Source: Methylocystis sp. (GTDB taxonomy: Bacteria > Pseudomonadota > Alphaproteobacteria > Rhizobiales > Beijerinckiaceae). Taken from it: a stretch of 64,000 bases of DNA. The position numbers and the translations under genes were made by a program. Each line of letters opens with the position of its first letter. Positions within the stretch are counted from its first letter, which is position 1. The DNA lies in assembly GCA_016178015.1 (NCBI GenBank), contig JACOUB010000007.1, positions 62,001 through 126,000 of the forward strand. The letters run 5' to 3'. The notes beneath the pieces were generated by a model. That model made no database searches. It was not told the DNA's origin and worked only from the letters and a program-made list of their open reading frames with translations. This document shows positions 47,831 to 59,033 of the stretch, piece after piece.

Positions 47831-49444
47831 ATGTCGAAAGACCCTGCCTTGGCCGAACGCAAGCAGTTTCTTCAGATCGATGAGCAGACCGCAAATACCA
47901 TTCGTCAACTCAGGCCTTTGATTCAGAGAGAGTTGCCGAAAGCCCTCGACGGCTTCTACCAGCATGTCCAGAAGTTTCCGCAGTTGGTGGCGCTTTTCCA
48001 GGACGCTAGTCGGATCGAGTGGGCGAAATCCAGACAGCTCGCCCACTGGGACAGAATTTCTTCCGCCGAATTCGAAGACGATTACGTTCGCGGCGTTCGC
48101 GCCACCGGCGAGGCGCATGCGCGATCCGGGTTGGAGCCGCGTTGGTACATCGCCGGCTATGCTTTCATCGCCGGTCAGTTAATCCATGCGGCAATTGCGG
48201 CTCTATGGCCGAAAACAGGTATTTTCAAAAGATCGAACAAAGACGACGCGAAAGGCGTCGCCGAAGCGCTCGTCGCTTTGCTCAAAGCCGTGATGCTCGA
48301 CATGGATTTGGCTATCTCGGTCTATATCGATGCGACCGAAGACGCCCGCAAGGCCATTGAGGCGAAGGCGTTAGGCGAAACTCGCAAGGTCATCGATTCG
48401 TTTGGAACAGCGATCGCCCGGCTGGCGAACCATGACCTCACCTACCGAATAAACGACGAGCTTCCGCCCGCCTATATCGCGCTGCGCGACGATTTGAATA
48501 GGACGATGGACGAATTACAAGGGCAAATGAAAACGATCTTGGAGAGCGCCGAGGCGACTCGTTCGACAGCGCGCGAGATGGGCCAAGCGTCGGACGATCT
48601 CTCGCATCGAACGGCGCAGCAAGCCGCCAGCTTAGAAGAGACGGCTGCGGCGCTCAATCAGATGACGAGCGCGCTGACGGCGTCCGCCAAGGGAGCGAGC
48701 GAAGCGCAAGCCGCGGTCGCGGCGGCGAAGGCGGATGCGGAGGAAGGCGGCAGAATCGTCGGCGAAGCCATGGCGGCGATGAAGGAGATCGCCAAGTCTT
48801 CGGAACAAATCAGCCAAATCAACGGCATCATCGAGGAGATCGCCTTCCAAACCAATCTTTTGGCTCTCAATGCGGGCGTCGAAGCCGCCCGCGCGGGCGA
48901 GGCGGGCAAGGGATTTGCGGTCGTAGCGACAGAGGTGAGGGCTCTCGCACAGCGAGCATCTGACGCGGCAAAGGAGATCAAGGCGCTGATCTTAAGGAGT
49001 TCGCAGCAGGTCGATGACGGCGTGATACTCGTCAACCAAACGGGCGAGGCTTTGACGAGAGTCGTCGCCAAGGCGCACGATATCGACGAGTTGGTTGGCC
49101 AAATCGCCACCTCTTCCAAGGAGCAATCGACGGGACTGAGTGAAACCAATGTGGCGGTTCATCGGATGGATCAGATGACCCAACAGAACGCCGCGATGGT
49201 GGAGCAAGCCACGGCGGCAAGTCGTTCGCTCGTTCAGGAAAGCGATGGATTGACGTCGCTGATCGCGCAATTTCAGATCGCCGAGACGCCCCGCTTATCG
49301 AACAGCCAGCGTCAACCGAACTTGGATCGAACGAGGCCTGCTTCGCCCGCGAATTCTCGCCTTCGCGCCGGGGGGACGCCTGGAATGTCGGCGCAACGCA
49401 AGCCTGAGGCGACTGACCCCGAGCAAGATTGGCGTGAGTTTTGA
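47831..49444 (+). CDS. Globin-coupled sensor methyl-accepting chemotaxis protein (protoglobin + MA)
   Basis: N-terminal IRQLRPLIQRELPKALDGFYQHVQKFPQLVALF...AKSRQLAHWDRISSAEFEDDYVRGVRATGEAHARSGLEPRWYIAGYAFI; MCP signalling core IEEIAFQTNLLALNAGVEAARAGEAGKGFAVVATEVRALAQRASDAAKEIKALI. Confidence 0.92.
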   Translation: MSKDPALAERKQFLQIDEQTANTIRQLRPLIQRELPKALDGFYQHVQKFPQLVALFQDASRIEWAKSRQLAHWDRISSAEFEDDYVRGVRATGEAHARSGLEPRWYIAGYAFIAGQLIHAAIAALWPKTGIFKRSNKDDAKGVAEALVALLKAVMLDMDLAISVYIDATEDARKAIEAKALGETRKVIDSFGTAIARLANHDLTYRINDELPPAYIALRDDLNRTMDELQGQMKTILESAEATRSTAREMGQASDDLSHRTAQQAASLEETAAALNQMTSALTASAKGASEAQAAVAAAKADAEEGGRIVGEAMAAMKEIAKSSEQISQINGIIEEIAFQTNLLALNAGVEAARAGEAGKGFAVVATEVRALAQRASDAAKEIKALILRSSQQVDDGVILVNQTGEALTRVVAKAHDIDELVGQIATSSKEQSTGLSETNVAVHRMDQMTQQNAAMVEQATAASRSLVQESDGLTSLIAQFQIAETPRLSNSQRQPNLDRTRPASPANSRLRAGGTPGMSAQRKPEATDPEQDWREF

Positions 49445-49486
49445 TCTTATGTCCGCTGGACGCTGCAGTCGGCGCCGACGACGCTC

Positions 49487-49750
49487 TCAGAAGCGCCGGG
49501 CGTCGCCGTCGTTTCCTCCGAGCGCTTTTTCCTTGGCGATGATGTCAACCAGCGAAACGCAGGGACGTTCGGCAATCAGCCGCCGCAGTTCGGCGACGGC
49601 AAACCGCGCCTGATCACGAATTTCATTTGGAAGATTCTGTTTTTGAAGAACATGGGCGACCTCCAACAGCTTCAATCGCAACACCGCGGGGCCGGCAACC
49701 GACATCAAATTGGCGTCTTCGAAGTTCATCATGTTCATTGCTGCCTTCAC
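49487..49750 (-). CDS. Hypothetical small protein
   Basis: 87-aa ORF MMNFEDANLMSVAGPAVLRLKLLEVAHVLQKQNLPNEIRDQARFAVAELRRLIAE. Confidence 0.55.
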   Translation of the reverse strand: MKAAMNMMNFEDANLMSVAGPAVLRLKLLEVAHVLQKQNLPNEIRDQARFAVAELRRLIAERPCVSLVDIIAKEKALGGNDGDARRF

Positions 49751-50090
49751 TTGCGTCTCGTCACTCTCTTCATGAGAGGCCTGAACATCTCAAACATGAC
49801 GCACGAATCAATTTCGGCGAAAATCCTGTCGTGAAGCTGATGTAAATCTCTCCACGCGCGCATTTGCTGAATTCTTGTTCGCGTGGATCGTCCGGGCGTC
49901 TCGCCCAAACGGCCTTCGACGATGCGTTGGCGTTATTGCTTCGGCAAGAAGGTCCATCGCCAGACGATAGACCTCCCAGCGGCGTCGCACCCAAAGATTC
50001 TCGGGTCCATTTGGCCGCGCGGGAAGCGCATCTCTCGACGCACCTCAAGAATTCTCAAATGCGACGACCGCGATTTTGCATCACGAAGGT

Positions 50091-50357
50091 TTATGCCACG
50101 CGGTGCGCTGGGATGTACGGCGTCACCTTCGGCGACGGAATCGGAACGGCCTCGCTCTCGCGCCGATGCTCGATTGACGGAGATACGCGCTGTTGAACGC
50201 TGGGTTCTTGCGGTTTCGCAAGGGAGGAAGAATCATATATGTTCGATATTTCCCCAATGAATCGTTCCATTGCTTTCAAGGCTCGATATTCTGGGTTTTG
50301 CGTTAGCTGCTCGACCATATGCTCGCGCAGTTGCTTCAGTTGGGAGACCGTGTACAT
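50091..50357 (-). CDS. Hypothetical small protein
   Basis: 88-aa ORF MYTVSQLKQLREHMVEQLTQNPEYRALKAMERFIGEISNIYD. Confidence 0.5.
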   Translation of the reverse strand: MYTVSQLKQLREHMVEQLTQNPEYRALKAMERFIGEISNIYDSSSLAKPQEPSVQQRVSPSIEHRRESEAVPIPSPKVTPYIPAHRVA

Positions 50358-50546
50358 GGAACAGCTCCTATGATCGTGTCACGGGCCATGCTTTAAGAAG
50401 CGAATCTGGTGCGAGCCTTACCGCCGGCGTTGCGGCTCGTATCCGGGATTATTGATCCCCGATTCGTCGTTTGCTTCGCCGTATCCGCTCATCATCGTTT
50501 CCAACGCGCGTCACTCTGTGACTCGCGATTTAAACAATGGCGGATA

Positions 50547-50697
50547 CTAGTGGCCTGCGTCAGCCAAATTGATGGATTTATTTGTGCGAGCCTGAAGGCT
50601 CGCGGTCCAAGAGCGGCCCTGGACCACGAGCCTTCAGGCTCGCAAATCGAACCCACCCTCCAGCGCACCCTTCATTTTACGTGACGCGGGCCACTAG
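50547..50697 (+). mobile_element. MITE-like repeat copy 3 (151 bp, both ends intact)
   Basis: ctagtggcctgcgtcagccaaattgatgg...cattttacgtgacgcgggccactag. Confidence 0.9.
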
Positions 50698-50823
50698 CCC
50701 ATTCATCGGGGACAGGCATTGCGAGCAAGCAAATTCGACCGATCGGCCACCGTGAGGCTCTGCAAGAATCTTAAGGTGTCGACATCGAGATTTGGCGCGA
50801 CGAACGCCGTTCGTGCGAGTTTT

Positions 50824-51282
50824 TCATCGAACTGCATAATAGCGTCCTCGTAATCTGGTAATTAACTTGCCATTGGAGGCGAGCGGCGCGGAAATCACTC
50901 GGCAACCGGCGTGTTTACCCCGTTGCCACATCACACGCGCAGCAGTCAGGGTGCTTTGGCGATCGTCGTAGAGTTGAACCAGTTTGGGAAGAACAACGCC
51001 GCCGGCCAACTTCAAATGAATTCCGCCTCGCGTGCGATTCTTGAATAAGCACTCGGTAAGAAACTGATCCTTATGATTGAGCACCTTCCCAGATTGCAGA
51101 TACACCTGACGCCTCGTCTCTGCTCGACGCTCCGTAAATTTCGATATCTGCTCGGAAAGCGCCGTATACGTCACCACTCCGCGCTTGGCGAGCAGCGGCC
51201 CAGCAATTGAAGAAAACCAAGTCGCGGCGCGTCCGATCCTCAATCCTTGCAGCGGCATGTTTTTTCGGTTGACGTTCGCCAA
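50824..51282 (-). CDS. PilZ-like domain protein (putative)
   Basis: VYLQSGKVLNHKDQFLTECLFKNRTRGGIHLKLAGGVVLPKLVQLYDDRQSTLTAARVMWQRGKHAGCRV resembles alphaproteobacterial PilZ-like proteins. Confidence 0.6.
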   Translation of the reverse strand: MANVNRKNMPLQGLRIGRAATWFSSIAGPLLAKRGVVTYTALSEQISKFTERRAETRRQVYLQSGKVLNHKDQFLTECLFKNRTRGGIHLKLAGGVVLPKLVQLYDDRQSTLTAARVMWQRGKHAGCRVISAPLASNGKLITRLRGRYYAVR

Positions 51283-51577
51283 AATTTTGCCCCTCCCTGC
51301 GCGCCATCTTTATCGAAGCAAGACGACGTGTATCTCCACGCCGCTCGGATTGCCGCTACGCCGCCCGACAACGCGAGTGTGCAGCGGCAACTGTTATTTC
51401 CAGGTTAATTTCGTCTTTCGAGTCCCCGCATGGACCGTCGCGATGAGCGTGTCGCGGCAAATGACGCCGGCGCCCGTCGCGCCAAATCTCGATTTCTGCA
51501 CCTGATGTTTGGCGACAGCCTCACACAAGCTTTCCCTTGTGTAATTGCCAAGGTGGATTGACTCTGGAGGCCAGCAA

Positions 51578-52825
51578 ATGACAGCGAACGCGTTATTCAA
51601 CACGTCCATGATGGGCATGTCGGCGCAAACCGCCGCTCTTGGTTCGATCGCCGAAAACATATCCAATTCGAACACCATTGGCTACAAAGAGGTGACAACG
51701 GAATTCTCGTCCTTGTTGCAGAGCTTCGAGGGCGGCGAAGCGATCGGCGGCGTATCCACCAAGACTCGTTTTGAAATTGCGGCGCAAGGCGATTTGCAAA
51801 GCACGTCGTCCTCGACGGACCTCGGCATCCAGGGTTCCGGCTTCTTCGTCGTCAGCGATTCGGCTGACCAAGTCTTTCTCACGCGCGCGGGCTCATTCGT
51901 TCCCGACGCTGAGGGAAGACTGGTCAATGCGGCTGGTTTCTACTTGATGGGATTCGTCGCTGGAAACGGCGGTTCACCGCCGGCATCGAATAGTTTGAGC
52001 GACATGCAGATCATTCGCGTCAATCCAGGCAAACTGATCGCCAATCCGTCGACGTCCGGCGAGCTCTCGGCAAATTTGCAAGCCAGCGCTCCGATCATTG
52101 CCCCCGCCGATCTTCCGTCGACAAATACTGCAGGAGCATTGTTTACGTCCAAGACGTCTTTGACCGCGTACGATAATTTCGGCAATTCCATCACTCTCGA
52201 TGTCTACTTCGCCAACGAGGGTGGGAATAACTGGGAGATGGATGTCTACAATGCAGCAGACGCCGCTTCGGGAGGCGGATTTCCGTACTCATCGTCGGCG
52301 CTCGTGACGCAGACTCTCGCATTCAATCCAGCAAACGGCAATCTCCTCTCCGGCAGCCCCGCCACCGTTCCGATTCCCGGCGGCGCGAACATGACTTTCG
52401 ATGTCAGCGATCTGACGCAACTCGGAGCGCCATTTACAATCACCAGCGCCACCATCAATGGCAATGCGGCGGCAGCCGTGTCGCGGATCCAGATCGGCAG
52501 CGACGGAACGCTCAATTATCTTCTCAGCAACGGTCAGTCGGTTCCCGCTTACAAAATTGGGCTCGCGAACGTCAATAGCCCAGACAACCTGGACATCCTT
52601 CCAGGCGGCGTATTCTCGCCGAGCGTCGACTCCGGACAGGCGTTCGTTGGGATCGCAGGAACCGCCGGCTTCGGAAAGATCGTTTCTTCAGAGTTAGAAA
52701 GCTCCACTGTCGATTTGGCGACGCAGTTGTCGAACATGATCGTGGCGCAAAGAGCCTACACGGCAAACACCCAAGTGTTTCAGGTGGCCTCAGATGTGCT
52801 GCAGATCTTGAATAATCTCAAGTGA
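51578..52825 (+). CDS. flgE: Flagellar hook protein FlgE
   Basis: TALFNTSMMGMSAQTAALGSIAENISNSNTIGYK-type N-terminus; C-terminal VDLATQLSNMIVAQRAYTANTQVFQVASDVLQILNNLK. Confidence 0.94.
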   Translation: MTANALFNTSMMGMSAQTAALGSIAENISNSNTIGYKEVTTEFSSLLQSFEGGEAIGGVSTKTRFEIAAQGDLQSTSSSTDLGIQGSGFFVVSDSADQVFLTRAGSFVPDAEGRLVNAAGFYLMGFVAGNGGSPPASNSLSDMQIIRVNPGKLIANPSTSGELSANLQASAPIIAPADLPSTNTAGALFTSKTSLTAYDNFGNSITLDVYFANEGGNNWEMDVYNAADAASGGGFPYSSSALVTQTLAFNPANGNLLSGSPATVPIPGGANMTFDVSDLTQLGAPFTITSATINGNAAAAVSRIQIGSDGTLNYLLSNGQSVPAYKIGLANVNSPDNLDILPGGVFSPSVDSGQAFVGIAGTAGFGKIVSSELESSTVDLATQLSNMIVAQRAYTANTQVFQVASDVLQILNNLK

Positions 52826-52849
52826 CCCAATCTTTGGCGGAGTTTGGCC

Positions 52850-54349
52850 GTGAATCTTTCTAGCGCAGGGGGAATAGCCAACCAATCGCTGGGGACGGTC
52901 GCCAGCCAAATCAACGTCGTTTCTCGCAACATCGCCGGGATCAATGTTCCTGGTTATGCGGCGAAAACGGCCCTTCTTTCCACAAGCAGCAATGGCGCGG
53001 CGCAGATCGAGGGGGTCATTCGAGCCACCAATCTGACCCTGTTCCAGAACTCTCTCCAAGCGACCTCGGCGCAAGCAGCGTCTTCGGCTTTGTCGGACGG
53101 CCTGGACCAAATCAACCAGTCGATGAACGTCGCAGCCGGTTCTGCTTCGGATACGACCGCCAGTCAGTCGCCCGCATCGCTCATTTCCGCTTTGTCTAAT
53201 GCGCTACAACAATACAGCGCATCGCCATCCGATACGACGCTCGCTCAATCAGCGCTCGCAAGCGCCAAGGCGCTTGCTCAATCCCTCAACAACACGACTG
53301 GCGCTGTTCAAGAGGTGCGGCGGCAGGCGGATTCGGACATCGCGTCATCGGTCGCCAACATCAACTCCATTCTCGATCAATTCCAACAGATCAACGCGGA
53401 CATTATCGCCGGCTCACAAGCGGGCCGAGACATTACCGACAGTCTCGACAAACGGGACGCTCTACTCTCGAAACTGTCCCAAGAAATTGGCATAACGACG
53501 GTAACCAGAGCAAACAACGACATGGTCATCTATGCAGACGGCGGCGCCACGCTGTTCGAAACGACGCCACGCAACGTCAGCTTCAAGCCGACGAATACAT
53601 TTACGGCGGCGACGATCGGAAATGCGGTCTATGTCGATGGCGTTCAGATCACGGGTTCGTTCAACGCCTCGATGACGATCAGGTCGGGAAAGCTGCAAGG
53701 GCTGACCCAATTGCGCGACGTGCTGGCGCCCCAGTACCAAAGCCAACTGGACGAAACCGCGCGAGGATTGGTCGCAGACTTTGCCGAGACGGATCAGACC
53801 AATCCCTCGAGCAGCCCGCAGCCGGGCCTGTTCACCTATCCGGGAGCGACTTCGGCGCCGGGAGCGAGCGTCATTGCGGGATTGGCCGGCGAAATCACGG
53901 TCAACGCCAATGTCGACCCGAGCCAGGGCGGCAATATCAATCTGTTGCGCGATGGCGGAATATCCAATCCGGGCAATCCCGCCTATACTTACAACACGAC
54001 CGGCGCGGCCGGCTATTCGACGCGCATACGACAACTCATCGCCGCTCTGACGACGGCTCAAACGTTCGACGCGAGCGCCGGCCTTGCTCCGCAGCAATCG
54101 ATGACCAGCTACGCCACATCCTCCATCGGCTGGCTCGAGGCCCAACGCCAACAGGCCCATCATTCGGCGACCTATCAGACCGCTCTGCTCAGCCAGACGT
54201 CGCAAGCTCTCTCGAACGCCACCGGCGTCAACCTGGACGAACAGATGTCCAAGATGCTCGACCTGGAAAATTCCTATCAGGCGTCGGCAAGACTGATTTC
54301 CGCAATCAACGCCATGTACGACGTCTTCTTTCAAGCGCTATCGATCTGA
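52850..54349 (+). CDS. flgK: Flagellar hook-associated protein FlgK
   Basis: GTG start; NVVSRNIAGINVPGYAAKTALL; C-terminal NLDEQMSKMLDLENSYQASARLISAINAMYDVFFQAL. Confidence 0.92.
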   Translation: MNLSSAGGIANQSLGTVASQINVVSRNIAGINVPGYAAKTALLSTSSNGAAQIEGVIRATNLTLFQNSLQATSAQAASSALSDGLDQINQSMNVAAGSASDTTASQSPASLISALSNALQQYSASPSDTTLAQSALASAKALAQSLNNTTGAVQEVRRQADSDIASSVANINSILDQFQQINADIIAGSQAGRDITDSLDKRDALLSKLSQEIGITTVTRANNDMVIYADGGATLFETTPRNVSFKPTNTFTAATIGNAVYVDGVQITGSFNASMTIRSGKLQGLTQLRDVLAPQYQSQLDETARGLVADFAETDQTNPSSSPQPGLFTYPGATSAPGASVIAGLAGEITVNANVDPSQGGNINLLRDGGISNPGNPAYTYNTTGAAGYSTRIRQLIAALTTAQTFDASAGLAPQQSMTSYATSSIGWLEAQRQQAHHSATYQTALLSQTSQALSNATGVNLDEQMSKMLDLENSYQASARLISAINAMYDVFFQALSI

Positions 54350-54360
54350 GGCGTCGCATA

Positions 54361-55407
54361 ATGATCGACATCATCTCCACCCCGTCGCTGACCAGCGTTC
54401 TGCGCCGGTCTGTCCTCGAGATGCAAACGCAACTTTCGCAAGCGCAAATCGAAGTTTCGACAGGGCGCGTCGCCGATATTGGCCTGAGCCTGGGGGTCGG
54501 CGCCGGCCGCGATTATGCGCTTGGCGTCCGCGAAGCGGATCTACAATCGATAACGCAAACCAATGGCGTCGTCGCCGCGCAACTCGACGCGACGCAAGCG
54601 GCGCTGTCCGACATCCTCAAAAGCGCGCAAGGCTTTCTGGCGACGCTGACGACCGCGCAGGCCGGCGGAAGCGATGCGACGACGATTCAAGCCCAAGCCG
54701 CCGCCAGTCTGCAATCCCTCATATCCGACCTCAACACGACCGAGAATGGCAATTATATTTTTGGCGGCGTCAACACGGGAAGCGCGCCGATCGCCGACTA
54801 CTTCGCCACTCCGCCCGCCGCCAATAAACAAGCCGTCGACGCGGCATTTTTGAGCGCATTCGGCGTTTCCCAATCCAGCGCGGGCGTCAGCTCGATCACC
54901 GCTTCCCAAATGCAGACTTTCTTGTCTGGTTCTTTCTCGACTCTGTTTTCGCCGGCAAACTGGAGCAGCAATTGGTCCAGCGCCTCTAGCCAGACGACGC
55001 AGAGCCGCATTTCTCTTACTCAAACCATCAACACGTCGGTAAGCGCCAACGATCCAGCTTTGCAAAAGCTGGCAATGGCATACACGATGGTGGCTGATCT
55101 CGGCGCAAAAGACCTGAGTAGCTCTGCGTACCAAACCATCGTGCAGGCCGCCACTCAATCAATTGGACAAGCGCTGTCTGGTCTAACCCACGTTCAGGCC
55201 TCTGTCGGGATTATGCAGCAGAGCGTCACCAATGCAAACAAGACGATGTCCACCCAACAAAACGCCATCGCCGCGCAGATCGGATCGCTCGAAAACGTCG
55301 ATCCCTACCTGGCGTCGACACGAATAAACAATCTCCTGACGCAAATCGAAACTTCATACGCTCTCACAGCCAAAATTCAGCAATTGAGCCTGTCCAAATA
55401 CATTTGA
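54361..55407 (+). CDS. flgL: Flagellar hook-associated protein FlgL
   Basis: RRSVLEMQTQLSQAQIEVSTGRVADIGLSLG...YIFGGVNTGSAPIADY. Confidence 0.9.
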   Translation: MIDIISTPSLTSVLRRSVLEMQTQLSQAQIEVSTGRVADIGLSLGVGAGRDYALGVREADLQSITQTNGVVAAQLDATQAALSDILKSAQGFLATLTTAQAGGSDATTIQAQAAASLQSLISDLNTTENGNYIFGGVNTGSAPIADYFATPPAANKQAVDAAFLSAFGVSQSSAGVSSITASQMQTFLSGSFSTLFSPANWSSNWSSASSQTTQSRISLTQTINTSVSANDPALQKLAMAYTMVADLGAKDLSSSAYQTIVQAATQSIGQALSGLTHVQASVGIMQQSVTNANKTMSTQQNAIAAQIGSLENVDPYLASTRINNLLTQIETSYALTAKIQQLSLSKYI

Positions 55408-55429
55408 GCCAGGATAAAGAGAGAACCGT

Positions 55430-55777
55430 ATGTATCAACAATCCTACGCCGAAATTGTCGAAGGCTCGGCTAGCGCGGCGCGCGGGCGAGAGCGCGCGCT
55501 GTTGGAGCGGACAATCAGGATGCTTGCCATCGCAAAGGTCAAGGGCCTACGCAGTCAAGAAGCGTTCGAGGCCACCTCGTACCTGCGAAGGTTATGGACA
55601 ATCCTCATCGAAGACCTCGGCAGCGCGGGGAACGCTCTGCCTGAACCCTTACGCGCTTCTCTCATCTCGATCGGCCTATGGATTCTCAAGGAAGCCGAGC
55701 TGATCGACTGTGGACAATCGAGCAATTTCGATGGTCTGATAGAGATAAATCAAATGATCGCAGACGGATTGACCTGA
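55430..55777 (+). CDS. flaF: Flagellar biosynthesis regulator FlaF
   Basis: YQQSYAEIVEGSASAARGRERALLERTIRMLAIAKVKG...YLRRLWTILIEDLGSAGNALPEPLRASLISIGLWILKEAE. Confidence 0.93.
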   Translation: MYQQSYAEIVEGSASAARGRERALLERTIRMLAIAKVKGLRSQEAFEATSYLRRLWTILIEDLGSAGNALPEPLRASLISIGLWILKEAELIDCGQSSNFDGLIEINQMIADGLT

Positions 55778-55785
55778 GGCCGCCA

Positions 55786-56196
55786 ATGAACATCTGCCTG
55801 CGTCGAGGAGAAAAGTTGTACCTCAATGGAGCGGTGCTCCGCGTCGACCGTAAAGTATGCGTCGAGCTCATGAATGACGTCACCTTCCTTTTGGAAAATC
55901 ACGTGATGCAGCCGCAAGACGCAACGACGCCTTTAAGGCAGCTCTACTTTGTCATTCAGCTCATGCTCATCTCGCCCAACGACACCGCCGCCGCGCGCGA
56001 TATGTGCCATGGCATGCTCGCCTCACTGAACCAGGCATTCACCGATTCGCGCGTTATCGAAGGGCTGGCGATGGTCGCCAAGCATATCGAAGACAAACGA
56101 ACTTTCGACGCCCTCAAAGCAGTTCGCGCACTATTTCCATACGAAAGCGAAATCATGAGCGCCAGCCAAACGCTCAGCAGCGATAGAGCGGCATAA
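55786..56196 (+). CDS. flbT: Flagellar biosynthesis repressor FlbT
   Basis: MNICLRRGEKLYLNGAVLRVDRKVCVELMNDVTFLLENHVMQPQDATTPLRQLYFVIQLMLI. Confidence 0.95.
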   Translation: MNICLRRGEKLYLNGAVLRVDRKVCVELMNDVTFLLENHVMQPQDATTPLRQLYFVIQLMLISPNDTAAARDMCHGMLASLNQAFTDSRVIEGLAMVAKHIEDKRTFDALKAVRALFPYESEIMSASQTLSSDRAA

Positions 56197-56210
56197 AGAG
56201 GACTGAAATC

Positions 56211-56627
56211 GTGCAAATCGCCCCCGCGAATTCCATCACGGCACCCACCCCGTCGGCGAGCGCCGCGGCGAGCCAGTCACACACGGCCGCCGCAACAGTC
56301 GGTTACAATGAGTTCCTGCAGCTCTTGGTGACCGAAATGCAGCACCAGGATCCGACGAATCCGATGGATCCTACTCAAACAGTGTCACAGCTCGCGTCAT
56401 TTTCGTCGGTTGAACAAGCGTTGCGAACGAATTCCATACTCGCGTCCCTCCTCGACTCCTCGGCTTTGTCGCAAGCAAGCTCTGTTGTCGGGAAGACGAT
56501 CGCCTCAGCGGACGGCTCGATTAGCGGGGTCGTGGTCTCGGTCGCTACTTCGGACCAGGGCGCAACCGCGACCTTGGCAAACGGCAAGACCGTTCAACTG
56601 ACGACCGGGATTTCGATCAGCACATGA
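56211..56627 (+). CDS. flgD: Flagellar hook assembly protein FlgD
   Basis: YNEFLQLLVTEMQHQDPTNPMDPTQTVSQLASFSSVEQAL. Confidence 0.93.
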   Translation: MQIAPANSITAPTPSASAAASQSHTAAATVGYNEFLQLLVTEMQHQDPTNPMDPTQTVSQLASFSSVEQALRTNSILASLLDSSALSQASSVVGKTIASADGSISGVVVSVATSDQGATATLANGKTVQLTTGISIST

Positions 56628-56890
56628 ACGAAGCTGACGCACTCGAAATCATTCAACGGGCAATTATGACTGTGCTCGTTGTTTCTGGTCCGATCGTTGG
56701 GGCTGCGATGATCGTTGGGCTGGCGATTGCGCTCATCCAGGCGCTGACTCAAGTCCAAGAGATGACGCTTACCTTCGTTCCGAAGATTGTCGCCATTCTT
56801 GTCGCCTTGAGTCTCGCAGCGCCGTTCATCGGGGCTCGAATTAACGCGTTCGCCGAACAAGTGTATTCGCGGATCGAAACAGGGCTTTGA
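56624..56890 (+). CDS. fliQ: Flagellar export protein FliQ
   Basis: [52 protein letters not shown]. Confidence 0.95.
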   Translation: MNEADALEIIQRAIMTVLVVSGPIVGAAMIVGLAIALIQALTQVQEMTLTFVPKIVAILVALSLAAPFIGARINAFAEQVYSRIETGL

Positions 56891-56948
56891 CCCCGATGAT
56901 GCGCTCGCGACGCCGTCCTCTCGGGCATCTTCGCCCCGGAGCGCGCAG

Positions 56949-59033
56949 ATGACCGATTCCGTCGTGACGGGGACGCCCATCGAAAGGAATTCGAGGGACA
57001 TCGGCTTTGCGATGGCCATCGTTTCCATTTTGTGTATTTTCTTTCTTCCTATTCCTCCCTTCTTGATCGACATCGGTCTTGCTTTTTCGATTGCGCTTTC
57101 CGTGCTGATCCTCATGGTCGGCTTATGGATCCAAAAGCCGCTCGAATTTTCGTCGTTTCCCACCATTCTGCTGGTCGCGACGATTCTTCGCTTGGCGCTC
57201 AATATCGCCACGACGCGGCTTATTCTCGCCAATGGCGCAGAGGGAACGGCGGCGGCCGGCTATATCATCGCCGGCTTCTCCAAATTGGTCATGAGCGGCG
57301 ACTTTGTCATCGGACTGACCGTTTTTTCAATTTTGGTCACTGTCAACTTCCTCGTGATAACGAAGGGCGCCACCCGCATTGCCGAAGTCGGCGCGCGGTT
57401 CACGTTGGATGCTATCCCCGGCAAGCAGATGGCCATCGACGCCGATCTTTCCGCCGGCCTTATAGATGACAAACAAGCGCAACAACGCCGCCGAGAACTC
57501 GAGGAAGAAAGCTCTTTCTTTGGGTCAATGGACGGCGCTTCGAAATTCGTTCGAGGCGACGCCATCGCCGGACTGATCATCCTCGCGGTGAATATATTCG
57601 GGGGCATCGTCATCGGCGTGACTCGGCACGGCATGCCACTGTCGAACGCAGCGGACATCTACACGAAATTGTCGGTCGGCGATGGCTTGGTTTCACAGAT
57701 CCCGGCGCTGATCGTGTCGCTCGCCGCCGGCCTGTTGGTTTCAAAGGGCGGGACGCGTGGCTCAGCAGAACAGAACATTTTAAGACAACTCGGCAATTAT
57801 CCGAAGGCTCTCCTTGTCGCGTCATCGCTCATGTTCGTAATGGCGCTCATGCCTGGGCTGCCGTTGGCGCCTTTCGCCCTGCTCGGCGGACTAATGGCGT
57901 TCGTCGCGTACGTCATCCCTCAGCAAGCCGCCAAGCAACGCGCCGGCGTTGAGGCAAAACGCGCGTCGGAAGAAAGGCAGGCCAAACATGAAGCGAAAAA
58001 CTCCGTAAAGGAATATTTGAAAACGCCTGGCGTCGAACTCTGCCTCGGCAAGCAGCTTTCGGCGCGCATCCTGATGTCCCACGACGAACTCATTCATCGC
58101 GTTGGAAAAATGCGGCGCAATTTCGCCAGGCAGTATGGGTTCGTCATCCCCGAAATCAAGCTTTCCGATGATCTCGGCGTCAAACCGAAAAGTTATCAAA
58201 TCAAAATTCACGGCACTGTCGTCGTGACGCAGGAGCTGCGTCTCGGGCAACACCTCATCATCGTCGGTCACGGACGACAGCCCGACCTCCCGGGAGAGGA
58301 GACGACCGACCCAGCTTTTGGGATGAAGGCCATTTGGATACCGGACGCGCTCGTCACCGAAGCAAGACGCGACGGTTTCGAACCGGTCGATCCCATCTCG
58401 GTGCTGCTGACCCACCTGGCGGAGGTCTTGCGCAACCACCTGGCGCAGCTGTTGTCTTACAAGGACGCGCGCATGCTCATTGAAAGGCTCGAGCCCGAAT
58501 ATCGGCGTTTGATAGACGAAATGGTTCCCAGTCACATTTCAAATTCCGGCCTGCAATCTGTGTTGAAATTGCTGCTCGCGGAGCGCGTTTCCATTCGCAA
58601 TCTCGAGCTCATACTGGAGGCGATCAGCGAAATCGCGCCTCATGTTCGCAGGGCGGAAGCGATCGTCGAGCACGTGCGCGTGCGTCTTGCCCCGCAAATC
58701 TGCGGCGAACTCGCGATCGACGGCGTACTCAACGTGCTGCGTTTGGGAAGCAGATGGGATCTGTTCTTTCATCAGAGTCTCAAGCGCGACGCCAAGGGCG
58801 ATCTCGTCGAATTCGACGCCGATCCGAGCGTAATCGAACAATTCGGGCGCGATGCTTCGGCCGCCATTCATGAACGCGTTGACCGCGGCGAAGTCTTCGT
58901 TCTGGTGACGACGCCCGAAGCTCGACCATTTGTAAAAATGATCATCGGGAGGTTGTTTGCTTCTCTGCCGATTCTGTCTCATCTCGAAATCGCCCGCGGC
59001 GTCGAAATCAAATCCCTAGGGACCATCTCGTGA
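56949..59033 (+). CDS. flhA: Flagellar export protein FlhA
   Basis: [35 protein letters not shown]...[24 protein letters not shown]...[22 protein letters not shown]. Confidence 0.97.
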   Translation: MTDSVVTGTPIERNSRDIGFAMAIVSILCIFFLPIPPFLIDIGLAFSIALSVLILMVGLWIQKPLEFSSFPTILLVATILRLALNIATTRLILANGAEGTAAAGYIIAGFSKLVMSGDFVIGLTVFSILVTVNFLVITKGATRIAEVGARFTLDAIPGKQMAIDADLSAGLIDDKQAQQRRRELEEESSFFGSMDGASKFVRGDAIAGLIILAVNIFGGIVIGVTRHGMPLSNAADIYTKLSVGDGLVSQIPALIVSLAAGLLVSKGGTRGSAEQNILRQLGNYPKALLVASSLMFVMALMPGLPLAPFALLGGLMAFVAYVIPQQAAKQRAGVEAKRASEERQAKHEAKNSVKEYLKTPGVELCLGKQLSARILMSHDELIHRVGKMRRNFARQYGFVIPEIKLSDDLGVKPKSYQIKIHGTVVVTQELRLGQHLIIVGHGRQPDLPGEETTDPAFGMKAIWIPDALVTEARRDGFEPVDPISVLLTHLAEVLRNHLAQLLSYKDARMLIERLEPEYRRLIDEMVPSHISNSGLQSVLKLLLAERVSIRNLELILEAISEIAPHVRRAEAIVEHVRVRLAPQICGELAIDGVLNVLRLGSRWDLFFHQSLKRDAKGDLVEFDADPSVIEQFGRDASAAIHERVDRGEVFVLVTTPEARPFVKMIIGRLFASLPILSHLEIARGVEIKSLGTIS

